Source of the DNA: a virus
Reading direction: 5' to 3' (one strand)
Virus record (IMG/VR): IMGVR_UViG_3300049489_001303
Span: 106,145 to 170,144 of that record
Length of the DNA stretch: 64,000 nucleotides
Positions 23,789 through 32,678 of this stretch are shown piece after piece. A program made the position numbers and the translations under genes. The notes below the pieces were generated by a model, which searched no databases, was not told where the DNA came from, and worked only from the letters and a program-made list of their open reading frames with translations. The number at the start of each line of letters is the position of its first letter. Position 1 is the stretch's first letter.

Positions 23789-26700
23789 TTACCCATTATC
23801 TATCCAGATGTCGCCTGTTAAGACCCCTACTGTTGGAGCGGTACTCGCTATCGTTAGTTTATAAGTACTGATGCTAAGCTGTTCTACCTTGGTTTTGTCA
23901 GCTGCTGACATAAAACCAGCTACAGATATTGTAGCATCACTATGTGTATGATTTCCAGCAGCAAAATTAGTTGCACCAGTACCGGCAACCAGATTACCAT
24001 CATGCCATATTTTTCGCCAAGAAGTCCATACAGCACCATTATCAGTTCTTACATACCATTCATTCGTAGCCCAGTCACTCGCAATCTGCGTAGCGAAAGA
24101 GGCGTTATAGGCTAAGGTTAATAGCGTATGGGTTGTTCCAGGGGGCTTGTTCGTACTTCCAGTATAGTATGCAGTGATTCCGGTAGCGGCTCCATCATTA
24201 GCATCGGCTAATAATGCCAAATAGGCATTGGATAAATAGGCATGGGTGTGGGAAGATGCCGCTGCACCTACATCAGTATAGGTCAGTCCATGTGCTCCAA
24301 AAGCATATGTGGTGGCTCCGGTTGCTTTTAGAAAATGGCCAGTAGTTAATCCAGAAACTGAGTGTCCTGTTGTGTCTATTAAAGCATGCGCTGAGGGGGT
24401 TCTTGCGTTGGATAGTCTGCTGTCATCTCCAACACATGCGGTAGTACTGCTGGTTCCATAAGCAACTGAAATAGTCTTGGCCGCTGAGCCATCGAAGGTA
24501 GTCCCTGAACTGACTGTGATCCCAGTACTGAAAGTGAGAGCGTTGGCTACTGAATTAGCAGCGCCTCCGGCTGATGAGGATCCTGCGTAATTATGGGTGT
24601 GAGTACTGATTGAATATGTATTCGTATCTAATGTGAAGGTGTCCGCACCTGTATATTTAACAAAGGCAGCCGCGGTGTACGTCAATCCTGCGAGAGAGGT
24701 GAGCCCTGCGTCACTTGGCTGATAAGCGTGCGTGTGATCCCCATACGCTGCAGTTACATGGCTGGTGCCGAAACCGGGGAATGAAACCAATCCGCCCGCA
24801 GTACTTCTTACCTCATTGATTGACCCGACTATCGTTTTGTTGGTCGTAGCGAGTGCAGTATTGCTACTATCGCTGAACTTTATGGCTGCAGATAAATTAC
24901 CATCATTAAACAGCAACTCCCCAGCGTTTATTGTAGCTCTGGTATGATTGTCGTCACTATTCGTTATCGCATCATCCCTTTCAACCCTGATGTATGCGCT
25001 ACTAGGGGCATCAGTAAGATACAATTCTGAGTAGTTTACTGTTGTGCCTGTGGCGTAATAGGACTTAGCCCTTACTCCTGACTTTATAGCATAGTAATTA
25101 TTTTCAAGCGAGAACTCCGCCGTATACTGGTACGACTTAATATTCAGTATGGTTTCAGAGTTGTGCGCCGTAGTTTTATATTCCAGTAACGCTATACCTG
25201 TCCCGTCTACTGGGTTATTTCCTACGTTTACCGCCACAGTATTGCTTATGCTGGTGTTTTCATTGGCGCTCGTAATAGTTGCGGTGCTTCCAGCCGTATA
25301 CACATTCTGTAGCGTATGTGTGTGTGATGTAGTGGAATACGTGTTGGTATCCAACGCAAACTGGTTGGCCCCTGTCATCTTAACAAAAGAAGCTGAGGCG
25401 TAACTTAAAGAATTTAATCCACTAGCCCCTACTAGGTTTAATGCATTGGTCCATGTAGAACCAAAAGGAGTCGCATTGGTAACGAGCAACTGGTATTGTG
25501 CGCTACCTACTGGAACACCTCCGGAAGGAGTCTCCCATGTATACGTCCCTGCAACCGATCCGGCAGTTAAAACTTTACCCGTGTTGCCTGTACCGTTTAC
25601 GGGGACATGAAGATTACCGTCACCAGTGGGGTGTACGTAGTTATTTGCATTTGTAGCAATGCCATCGAGCTTTGTGATTTGGGCAGCAGTAGCTAAACCA
25701 GGTTGTGATGCAGTAGCGCTCTGGATAGTATCTCCAGTTATATGGCTGGCAGCATGTGCTGTAGGAGTACGTGAATTAGATAATCTGGAATCATCCCCCG
25801 CACAGAAATTGGTAGACCCTGTGCCTGCAGTTAGATTTGTGCTGTGCCATAGCTTTGACCATGCAGTCCAGACTGTGTTGTTCTGCACACGGACGTACCA
25901 CTCATTGGTTCTCCAGTCAGATGCCATTTGGCTAGACCATGCTGCACTATAATTCAAAGTCAGCAATGCGTGATCTGTACCAGGAGGCTTAGTCCCACTT
26001 GACGAACTGAGATAATAAGTGGTTATGCCTGCATTGTCTGCGTTATCCGCTTCTGCTAATGTCTGGCCTCCCAGGTAGGCATTCGACAAATAATTGTGAG
26101 TGTGGTTGCCTGCTGCATAGTTCGTAGCTCCAGTTCCAATGTTATTGTTATTGGTACTGTAGACTCGATTGGCACCTTCGTATAAAGCTGTGCCAACCAA
26201 GTTGGCGGGGTACGTTACATTCTTATCTGAATCCCACGTAAAGATGTTTCGATTTCCTGCAGGGTATCCACCCCACATTTCCATGCTTAAGAACCCTATA
26301 GCGCCAGCACTTGCCCATGTTGGCGTAAATACAAATTCAATATCAGTAGAGTGACCAACATATGTCGGAACAGGAATAAGCCAGACAGCTGGGAACTGCA
26401 CAAAGTAATGTCCAGGTGAAGCCATGTATGGTGCAGTATTGTCTGCCGTTACAGCAACCCATGTCCCCACATTGTTCTTTCTGTTGACGTGAACTTTCAT
26501 TTGGTGTCCACCGCCATCAACATAGAAATAAGCCATAGACACTGAGAAATAAGAAGAGGCCGCAATCCTGATTCTATAACTGATCGCTGCCGTAGGAATA
26601 ATGCCAACATTGCTAGAGTTAAGGCCTGTTGTAAAGTTTTTAATTTTAGCAGTAGTGGGAACTGTGTCAGTAATCCAGTCCGTTCCATTCATTGTATATT

Positions 26701-29155
26701 CAAATGTAAACTTAGTCGGATCATAGAACCAGAGTTTATTACTAAACTCAGCTTGCAATAATGCAGCTTCAACTATTGAAGGATCTCCAAGATTAGATGT
26801 TGGTATACCGTTATTTCTTAAAATAAGTCTATGGGCAGATAGCGTTCTATCACTATTTGACCCATTGGCCAGCACTGTATCCAACGTATTATTGGTATTC
26901 AGCAACGTCGAAAGACTCGTGAGTCCTGTTCCGCCATTTGCGACAGGCAATGTGCCAGTGACGCCTGGGGTTATGTTCGCAGTTCCATCAAAAGAGGCGG
27001 CGGAAGTAGAGGCTAGGTTAGTCTGTATAGTACGGGCGTTGGTAAGTTTTGTAGCGTTGGCTGCATTGCCCGAAGCGTTCACGGCAGTGCCAGCGTTGGT
27101 TGCGTAGGTGGCTGTAGTGTTGTCTACACAGACTGCTTCGTTCGTTATCCCGGTTTCACTTGTGATAAAAGAAAGAGTCCAGTCAGAGTCAGTTAATGTG
27201 GATGCTCCAAAATGTGAGTGCCTTACATTGTCTACAGTTATGAATGGATAGCTCCATACGGTAGCCGTACTCCCAATAAGGGCGCAATTATTTGTTCCAT
27301 CATGCGCTAAACGGACAGTAAGTTCTCTTTTGCCGCTACGCACAAAATAAAAATTGACCCATCCAGGGGCTCCACTATAGTTGTAGCCTGTTATGGTGTA
27401 TACAGTATTGCCATTAACTCCGTAGTCGTACAACGTAACATCGAACGTTATCATGGAACTGTTCCATGTTATGGGCATTACTATTTTTAACGTTCCAGTA
27501 ACTGCTGGATTATTTTGACGAATAGCACCGACAACATCTCTGTATATAAAGGCGTTGGCACCTGGGAGATAGCTGTATTGCTTTTTAGCCGCACCTATTT
27601 CTGCTAGGGTGTAGGCTACATTGGCGCTACCATTGAAAGACTTTCCTGTGTCCCCGATAGTGATCGTTCTGCCTGTAGCTAATACCGTGGCTGATCCAGC
27701 ATTGCCTACTAAATTCGCTTCCCAAGTTAGCACCCCAGCAGAGGCCCCTGCTGTTAAGACTTTCCCTGAATTGGTTGTTCCGGTGGCAAGAACATGCAGG
27801 TTGCCATCGGTGGTTGGGTGCACGTAGTTGTTTGCGTTGGTGGCAATCCCATCTAATTTCGTTATCTGAGTTGCAGTAGCTAATCCGCTTTGGGAAGCTG
27901 TCGCATCCCTGATAATGTCGCCGCCACCGGTAACGTGGCTTGAAGCATGCGCTGAGGGAGTTCTTGCATTTGATAGTCTGCTGTCATCTCCGACGCAAGC
28001 AGTAGACGAAGTGGCACCATATGCCACTGAAATAGTCTTGGCTGCTGAACCATCGAAAGTGGTTCCTGAACTGACTGTGATCCCAGTGCTGAAGGTAAGG
28101 GCATTAGCCACTGAGTTAGCCGCGCCTCCGGCTGATGAGGATCCTGCATAACTATGCGTATGGTTTCCTGCCGCAAAATCAGTAGCTCCAGTACCGAATG
28201 CTCCGACAGTTAAAACTCCAGATGTACCGGTCTTCACTGGGAGACCGGCCGTAGAACCTATTGCCCCAGCATTGGATATATTTCCATGCGTATGGGATGT
28301 CGGTACTCTTGCATCAGACAATCTTACGTCGTTGCCTGCACACGCCGTACCTGCGGTGGTGCCCAAGTTATAAGACGGGGAATAATCGACTAGCCCAGTC
28401 ACCCCTGTATAGGTTGCAGATGCTGCTGCGACCGTAACGTTAGCCGGATCTGTCAATACGCTTATAGTTATTCTGGCAGTGCCTACTGTGGAGCCAAGCG
28501 TCCTTCTTATTCTGAATAAGGCTACGTTAGTTGTTACCTTCACATCCACTTCAAAGTCATTGGATGAATAAGCTCCAGTAGAATTTGAAGGTATCACTCT
28601 TTGCCAAACTCCGCTGGTCTTATCGTAATTTATGGGGCACGAATACTGCTTCACCGTGGCGAACGCCGTGTCATGAACTGCTACGCTGATATCTAGTCCA
28701 ACAGATAAATTGGAGATAGTGACTGATGCAAAATCTATTGCGCTGTCTAATACCGTAGGTACTGCAACTGAATAACTGGTAGTTCCTACCGCTGTTCTTG
28801 CGTCAGACAATCTTGTGTCGTTACCCTGGCAGAATGTATTTACCGCTGTACCAAAAGACCCAGCCTGAACAATTCCACCTGTACCAGTTATCAATGGGAG
28901 ATTCGCAGTTGTTCCTACAAGACCACCGTTGGTGATATTCCCATGAACGTGTGCCGTTGGGGTTCTCGGGTCCGACAACCGCGCATCATTGCCTACACAC
29001 GCCGTTGATCCATCGGTTCCGAAGCCCGGAAAGCTCACACCCTTGTCTGTCCACTCAGTATCGAGATCCGCCGCCGTCTTCTTCGACAACACCTTTCCAG
29101 CGTCACCTCCAAGCGGAAGCCCGTTTATGCCCTCTGGAAATACTGTTTTACCCAT
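23789..29155 (-). CDS. Giant tail fibre with knob-like domains and His-x-His motifs
   Basis: A 1788-residue protein, the largest in the window. The N-terminus shares '[20 protein letters not shown]' with the interior of the upstream 537-residue fibre. It contains many N-H-T-H and S-H-T-H motifs typical of metal-binding trimeric phage fibres. Two pyocin-knob-like units are encoded around 24000-24240 and 25850-26080 (PPGTTHTLLTLAYN, then a W-x-x-W-R-K-I-W-H ending). Two copies of the 'GNLHV...KVLTAGA' module and a long internal duplication are present. It is probably a homotrimeric receptor-binding fibre. Codons are clearly more AT-rich than in the baseplate genes, suggesting recent acquisition. 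Confidence 0.82.
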   Translation of the reverse strand: MGKTVFPEGINGLPLGGDAGKVLSKKTAADLDTEWTDKGVSFPGFGTDGSTACVGNDARLSDPRTPTAHVHGNITNGGLVGTTANLPLITGTGGIVQAGSFGTAVNTFCQGNDTRLSDARTAVGTTSYSVAVPTVLDSAIDFASVTISNLSVGLDISVAVHDTAFATVKQYSCPINYDKTSGVWQRVIPSNSTGAYSSNDFEVDVKVTTNVALFRIRRTLGSTVGTARITISVLTDPANVTVAAASATYTGVTGLVDYSPSYNLGTTAGTACAGNDVRLSDARVPTSHTHGNISNAGAIGSTAGLPVKTGTSGVLTVGAFGTGATDFAAGNHTHSYAGSSSAGGAANSVANALTFSTGITVSSGTTFDGSAAKTISVAYGATSSTACVGDDSRLSNARTPSAHASSHVTGGGDIIRDATASQSGLATATQITKLDGIATNANNYVHPTTDGNLHVLATGTTNSGKVLTAGASAGVLTWEANLVGNAGSATVLATGRTITIGDTGKSFNGSANVAYTLAEIGAAKKQYSYLPGANAFIYRDVVGAIRQNNPAVTGTLKIVMPITWNSSMITFDVTLYDYGVNGNTVYTITGYNYSGAPGWVNFYFVRSGKRELTVRLAHDGTNNCALIGSTATVWSYPFITVDNVRHSHFGASTLTDSDWTLSFITSETGITNEAVCVDNTTATYATNAGTAVNASGNAANATKLTNARTIQTNLASTSAASFDGTANITPGVTGTLPVANGGTGLTSLSTLLNTNNTLDTVLANGSNSDRTLSAHRLILRNNGIPTSNLGDPSIVEAALLQAEFSNKLWFYDPTKFTFEYTMNGTDWITDTVPTTAKIKNFTTGLNSSNVGIIPTAAISYRIRIAASSYFSVSMAYFYVDGGGHQMKVHVNRKNNVGTWVAVTADNTAPYMASPGHYFVQFPAVWLIPVPTYVGHSTDIEFVFTPTWASAGAIGFLSMEMWGGYPAGNRNIFTWDSDKNVTYPANLVGTALYEGANRVYSTNNNNIGTGATNYAAGNHTHNYLSNAYLGGQTLAEADNADNAGITTYYLSSSSGTKPPGTDHALLTLNYSAAWSSQMASDWRTNEWYVRVQNNTVWTAWSKLWHSTNLTAGTGSTNFCAGDDSRLSNSRTPTAHAASHITGDTIQSATASQPGLATAAQITKLDGIATNANNYVHPTGDGNLHVPVNGTGNTGKVLTAGSVAGTYTWETPSGGVPVGSAQYQLLVTNATPFGSTWTNALNLVGASGLNSLSYASASFVKMTGANQFALDTNTYSTTSHTHTLQNVYTAGSTATITSANENTSISNTVAVNVGNNPVDGTGIALLEYKTTAHNSETILNIKSYQYTAEFSLENNYYAIKSGVRAKSYYATGTTVNYSELYLTDAPSSAYIRVERDDAITNSDDNHTRATINAGELLFNDGNLSAAIKFSDSSNTALATTNKTIVGSINEVRSTAGGLVSFPGFGTSHVTAAYGDHTHAYQPSDAGLTSLAGLTYTAAAFVKYTGADTFTLDTNTYSISTHTHNYAGSSSAGGAANSVANALTFSTGITVSSGTTFDGSAAKTISVAYGTSSTTACVGDDSRLSNARTPSAHALIDTTGHSVSGLTTGHFLKATGATTYAFGAHGLTYTDVGAAASSHTHAYLSNAYLALLADANDGAATGITAYYTGSTNKPPGTTHTLLTLAYNASFATQIASDWATNEWYVRTDNGAVWTSWRKIWHDGNLVAGTGATNFAAGNHTHSDATISVAGFMSAADKTKVEQLSISTYKLTIASTAPTVGVLTGDIWIDNG
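24384..24605 (-). repeat. Internal direct repeat of giant fibre, copy A
   Basis: About 220 bases nearly repeated at 27948-28169, encoding a segment with 'DDSRLSNARTPSAHA' and 'NALTFSTGITVSSGTTFDGS'. The differences are largely synonymous. Confidence 0.75.
25529..25672 (-). repeat. Shared fibre module, copy 3
   Basis: Encodes '[19 protein letters not shown]' followed by [15 protein letters not shown] in reverse-strand order. It is related to the two copies in the 1743-residue fibre. Confidence 0.7.
27717..27859 (-). repeat. Shared fibre module, copy 4
   Basis: Fourth copy, with 'HPTTDGNLHVLATGTTNSG' and KVLTAGASAG. Each copy in this gene is preceded by the segment 'QITKLDGIATNANNY'. Confidence 0.7.
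27948..28169 (-). repeat. Internal direct repeat of giant fibre, copy B
   Basis: Partner of 24384-24605 in the same gene. The 3.6-kb separation makes it a possible site for recombination that would delete or duplicate knob units. Confidence 0.75.
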
Positions 29156-29162
29156 TTAGCAC

Positions 29163-30776
29163 CTACACCACGAAACTTATTCTGGTTGCATGTATTCTAA
29201 AATCAGCCAAGCCAATGTAGCCACCACCCTGATACGTATTGACCTTGAACCTGTAATATCTGTAGTTGGCTTCTGAATCTAAATTAAAACAAACTTGCGC
29301 CCATATTCCCCTGTATACTTGGTAGTAATTACCAACTGTCCCTCGTGTTACACCGGACATGTCAGTTACCGTATCTAAAGCAGTCCAATTTGTACCATCA
29401 TTCGAACCGTCAAACGTCCACCCTGTAGGGGATCTTAGACCGTAATTATCAATAGACCAAGGAGCAAAGCTGTAAGAGTTTACTACTGTTGCTGCTCCGA
29501 AATCGTACTTTATCCAAGCATCAGTAGGATTACTGTTGGCCGTCAACCATCCGGCTGATGTTTGATTCATGGCAGCCCAAGCCATAGTACCTGCATTATA
29601 TGCTGAACCCTCGCTGGCAACACCTGAAGGATCTGTATTGCTTGTCATTTGGGGGATCAAGTTGGTAGGAAGATCCACTCCAGATCCACCACTCTGATCC
29701 ACCCACTCAGTATCGAGATCTGCGGCCGTTTTCTTTGCCAGAACCTGACCTGCGTCCCCGCCCAGCGGAATGCCACCGACACCCCCACCACTACCATCAA
29801 CACCTGTTGCGTACCGTATGCCGCTCGCCGTCCAGCCGCTCGTCGCCGCTGTTGCGAGCAATTGAACATTCCCGAGCGCGGCGGTCATCGTCACCGAGAA
29901 CACAATATCTGCTGTCGGATCTCCGAGATCTACGCTTTTCTCAGAGCGGAAGCTCACTGTCCCAGCGCTGTCGTCCCACGCGGCGTTCACCGTGTACTCC
30001 GTCAGCGCGTTGCTCTTCATCAGAAAGAGGTGCCATACAGCTTTCCCATCCCCGTTGGGATTGAAAAAGTCTACGATAGTTGTGGGGGAATTCACCGTAA
30101 CATCTGAAATCTCGGTCCACATGCTATCCCCGGTGGCTCCGGTTGCGCCTGTGGGACCCGTAGCTCCGGTGGCACCATCGGCGCCATCAACGCCGGTGGC
30201 TCCGGTGGGGCCTGTTGCTCCGGTGGCTCCAGTGGGGCCTGTAGCTCCGGTTGGTCCGTCAGCGCCATCAGCGCCGGTGGCTCCTGTGGGGCCTGTAGCA
30301 CCTGGGAGACCCGGCGTTCCAGGGTCACCCGTGGGGCCTGTTGCTCCGGTTGCTCCTGTAGGTCCGTCAGCGCCATCAACTCCGGTGGGTCCCGTCGCTC
30401 CTGTTGCGCCATCAACTCCTGTGGCTCCGGTGGCTCCTGTGGGTCCGTCAGCGCCGGTGGGTCCGGTGGGACCTGCAGGCCCAGTGGGACCCGTGGGACC
30501 TGTAACACCTTCACCTCCGCCACCATACTGCCAGCCATCTGCCGTTGTCACGCGGATGGGGCGCCAGTAGCAGCCGTAAGCGGGGTGGACTTTCCAGCCG
30601 GCGGTGTCCAAGTCTGCTTTGTCTGTAGCTGAGACGTGGTGGTACGCCACCTCTGGCACCATCACGCCGTTGGGGCATGTAGCGAGGGGGCGGCTGGCGT
30701 GGAAATCCGAGTCTGTGGAATTGGCATATCCCTTCAGAATATCCAGGCCGGCAATGACATCAGTGAGGATGCTCAT
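29163..30776 (-). CDS. Collagen-like fibre with discoidin-like C-terminal domain
   Basis: A 537-residue protein. The N-terminus (about 1-85) is related to the 71-residue neighbour (shared 'AGWK...YG' pattern). Collagen-like GPT/GAT/GVD triplets occupy about 95-235. A linker carries '[20 protein letters not shown]', shared with the start of the next fibre. Residues about 395-530 look like a discoidin or F5/8 type C carbohydrate-binding domain ([20 protein letters not shown], then '[20 protein letters not shown]'). This is likely a sugar-binding trimeric fibre. Confidence 0.8.
   Translation of the reverse strand: MSILTDVIAGLDILKGYANSTDSDFHASRPLATCPNGVMVPEVAYHHVSATDKADLDTAGWKVHPAYGCYWRPIRVTTADGWQYGGGGEGVTGPTGPTGPAGPTGPTGADGPTGATGATGVDGATGATGPTGVDGADGPTGATGATGPTGDPGTPGLPGATGPTGATGADGADGPTGATGPTGATGATGPTGATGVDGADGATGATGPTGATGATGDSMWTEISDVTVNSPTTIVDFFNPNGDGKAVWHLFLMKSNALTEYTVNAAWDDSAGTVSFRSEKSVDLGDPTADIVFSVTMTAALGNVQLLATAATSGWTASGIRYATGVDGSGGGVGGIPLGGDAGQVLAKKTAADLDTEWVDQSGGSGVDLPTNLIPQMTSNTDPSGVASEGSAYNAGTMAWAAMNQTSAGWLTANSNPTDAWIKYDFGAATVVNSYSFAPWSIDNYGLRSPTGWTFDGSNDGTNWTALDTVTDMSGVTRGTVGNYYQVYRGIWAQVCFNLDSEANYRYYRFKVNTYQGGGYIGLADFRIHATRISFVV
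30120..30510 (-). repeat. Gly-X-Thr collagen-like coding repeats (537-residue fibre)
   Basis: About 130 residues of Gly-X-Y triplets, including GPT, GAT, GVD and GAD. The GAD/GVD-rich variant is more acidic than the other two fibres. Confidence 0.85.
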
Positions 30777-30779
30777 AGT

Positions 30780-30995
30780 TTATCCCACCGTAGAGAAAAT
30801 CAGGCCATAGAGCTTATCGAACTTCCAACCAGCGTCCTGCAGGGATAACTGTTCTGCTTTACTGAATTCTGACTTCTTCTTCGCAACATAGATGAGATAG
30901 CCCTGCACATTGAGTGTGGTGTTCGGGAACTTAACATTGATGATGTTAAGTCCTACAAGGCAATTCTCGATCATGTTTGCGTGGGAGATGGTCAT
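30780..30995 (-). CDS. Small protein related to fibre N-terminus
   Basis: A 71-residue protein. The segment 'SKAEQLSLQDAGWKFDKLYG' resembles '[20 protein letters not shown]' in the downstream 537-residue fibre, suggesting that a small attachment domain was duplicated and left as a stand-alone gene. The first half (NIINVKFPNTTLNVQGYLIY) is strand-rich. The stop lies 4 bases before the next start. No known family. Confidence 0.62.
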   Translation of the reverse strand: MTISHANMIENCLVGLNIINVKFPNTTLNVQGYLIYVAKKKSEFSKAEQLSLQDAGWKFDKLYGLIFSTVG

Positions 30996-31030
30996 TACTC
31001 AAACCAAAATCCTTTTATCGCCATCAGGCG

Positions 31031-31942
31031 TTACGGTAAATCTATGTAATCCACGCGGCCCAATAGTCCCGTGATCTGTGCACATCCTGCAAGCGCGATT
31101 TTGAGCCCTTTGTCTGCGACGATAGTCAACAGATCCATGACCGAAAAATAACTACCAGCACCACTGGCTCTGTAATATCCGCCGCCGGTCGTGAGTACAT
31201 TCCCGCCGACAACAAGCGCATTTGTTTTCACAATTTCAGGCGTGCCGCTGTTGTTCGGATAGTTCAGAATGTGCAGAGTTTTTACCGCGCCGAGCAATCC
31301 GCCTTGCTGATCTTGAGCGTTGTACAGATTGAGGTCGCACTGATAATATCCCGACGCCGTTGCACTCCACGAAAGAGACTCCACTGTAAAACCGGTATCG
31401 TCCGCCGCAGATACGGCCATATCGACACCGGCATACGCGCCTCCGACGATGGTTATCAAATCCCCATTAGCCAGCTTGCATCCTGGTACCGCAAATCGCG
31501 GCTTACCGCCCGAGTCAGACACTGACTCAAAACGCCCTCTAAATTCTCGCGGTGATTCCCATGCGCTGCGAGCGATGTTGTAAAGCTTCGTTCCACCTTC
31601 GCTCGGGTCGGACGATGACGACGCGGCGGCAATGACCGCCCACGTTCCGTCTACAGAACCTCCCGCAGCAATAATGTACTGGGCCGTCTCATCTGCCGCT
31701 ACCGTCCCCAGCGTCGTGGGGGTTACCGTTGTAACAGTCACCGACTTGGTACTTGCGTTCACAAACTGATAACCAGCCTCTCCAACCGATAACTTAGTAG
31801 CGTCCGGCAGCACAAAAGAGTCTCCCTCCGCGGTTCCCGTTATTACAATGGTTCCAGCATCATTGACTGTAAGCGTATGGGTTGTGCTTCCAACAGTGGC
31901 TATGGTGCTCACTCTGTTCGCATAGTTCTTAACAACAGTCAT
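31031..31942 (-). CDS. Putative tail fibre or surface protein
   Basis: A 303-residue, beta-rich protein. The first 100 residues (HTLTVNDAGTIVITGTAEGD, then 'FVLPDATKLSVGEAGYQFVN' and a V-T-V-T-T-V-T-P run) match the pattern often found at the start of phage tail spike and fibre domains. The middle and C-terminal parts contain 'GYYQCDLNLYNAQDQQGGLL' and a hydrophobic ending. There is no catalytic motif. It lies between a glycosyltransferase and fibre genes, in the same operon. Confidence 0.7.
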   Translation of the reverse strand: MTVVKNYANRVSTIATVGSTTHTLTVNDAGTIVITGTAEGDSFVLPDATKLSVGEAGYQFVNASTKSVTVTTVTPTTLGTVAADETAQYIIAAGGSVDGTWAVIAAASSSSDPSEGGTKLYNIARSAWESPREFRGRFESVSDSGGKPRFAVPGCKLANGDLITIVGGAYAGVDMAVSAADDTGFTVESLSWSATASGYYQCDLNLYNAQDQQGGLLGAVKTLHILNYPNNSGTPEIVKTNALVVGGNVLTTGGGYYRASGAGSYFSVMDLLTIVADKGLKIALAGCAQITGLLGRVDYIDLP

Positions 31943-31943
31943 A

Positions 31944-32678
31944 TCAGTTCATCCTTCTCCACGGCTTGGTGCCGTCTTCAGTCATTGTGGATTTCTCGCC
32001 TATCAAAGCGATCTTAACGATAGCGTGCTCCACCACGTAAGCATAGCCCTTCGCGATCCCGGGCACAAGCGTGCCGAAGTCCTGCTTGTAGTCCTTAAAG
32101 CACACCGACCACCACTGCACGTCGCAGGGGTAGTACATTGGGAACTGAGCCTTCAGGGCTTTGCGGGCGCCTTCGAGGGTGATCACGTAGCCGTAGTTGC
32201 CACCGCCGTAGGTCAGGTGGCCCTGGCTATCCGTAGACATGTTGGGATAGGCGGCGTCCCGCCCCTGGAGAAACAGCACATCGGCGTCTGCGGGGAAGCC
32301 GCCCTGCAGCCCCACGGACTCCTCGAAGGTGTTGTGAAAGTGCTCTGTAAGATCGATGTCATCCTCGAGCACCACAGTGCAAGGGATCTCATTGTCAACG
32401 ATGTGCTGCCATGCAGCGCGGTGGCCGAGAGCACAGCCAATCTCTGTGGGGATGAGGGGGAACCAGTGAACGTCACCCATGACGCCAGAGTCTTTGAGCG
32501 CTTCCATATCTGCAAAGTTCCAGAGGGGCCGGCCAGTGGCGTCTTCGCCCGGAGCCTGCCAGGGACGACCGTCCACGCCTTCGATGCGCGTAAAGGTGGG
32601 GAGCATAGCAACCATGTGCTCAAGACGCTCAGGAGAACGCTCAAGGTTGATCACCAGTATGGGCCAGTCAGACATCAT
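31944..32678 (-). CDS. Family 25 glycosyltransferase (LPS/collagen galactosyltransferase type)
   Basis: A 244-residue protein. The GT25 pattern is clear: 'ILVINLERSPERLEHM' at the N-terminus, 'FTRIEGVDGRPW' next, 'IGCALGHRAAWQHIVDNE' near residue 85, and 'TVVLEDDIDL' near 105 containing the acidic EDD motif. The family contains LOS biosynthesis galactosyltransferases and the animal collagen hydroxylysine galactosyltransferases. The start may be at 32678 or 32675 because two ATGs lie side by side, overlapping the stop of the 1081-residue fibre. It probably modifies the neighbouring fibres; host-glycan modification is the alternative. Confidence 0.85.
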   Translation of the reverse strand: MMSDWPILVINLERSPERLEHMVAMLPTFTRIEGVDGRPWQAPGEDATGRPLWNFADMEALKDSGVMGDVHWFPLIPTEIGCALGHRAAWQHIVDNEIPCTVVLEDDIDLTEHFHNTFEESVGLQGGFPADADVLFLQGRDAAYPNMSTDSQGHLTYGGGNYGYVITLEGARKALKAQFPMYYPCDVQWWSVCFKDYKQDFGTLVPGIAKGYAYVVEHAIVKIALIGEKSTMTEDGTKPWRRMN

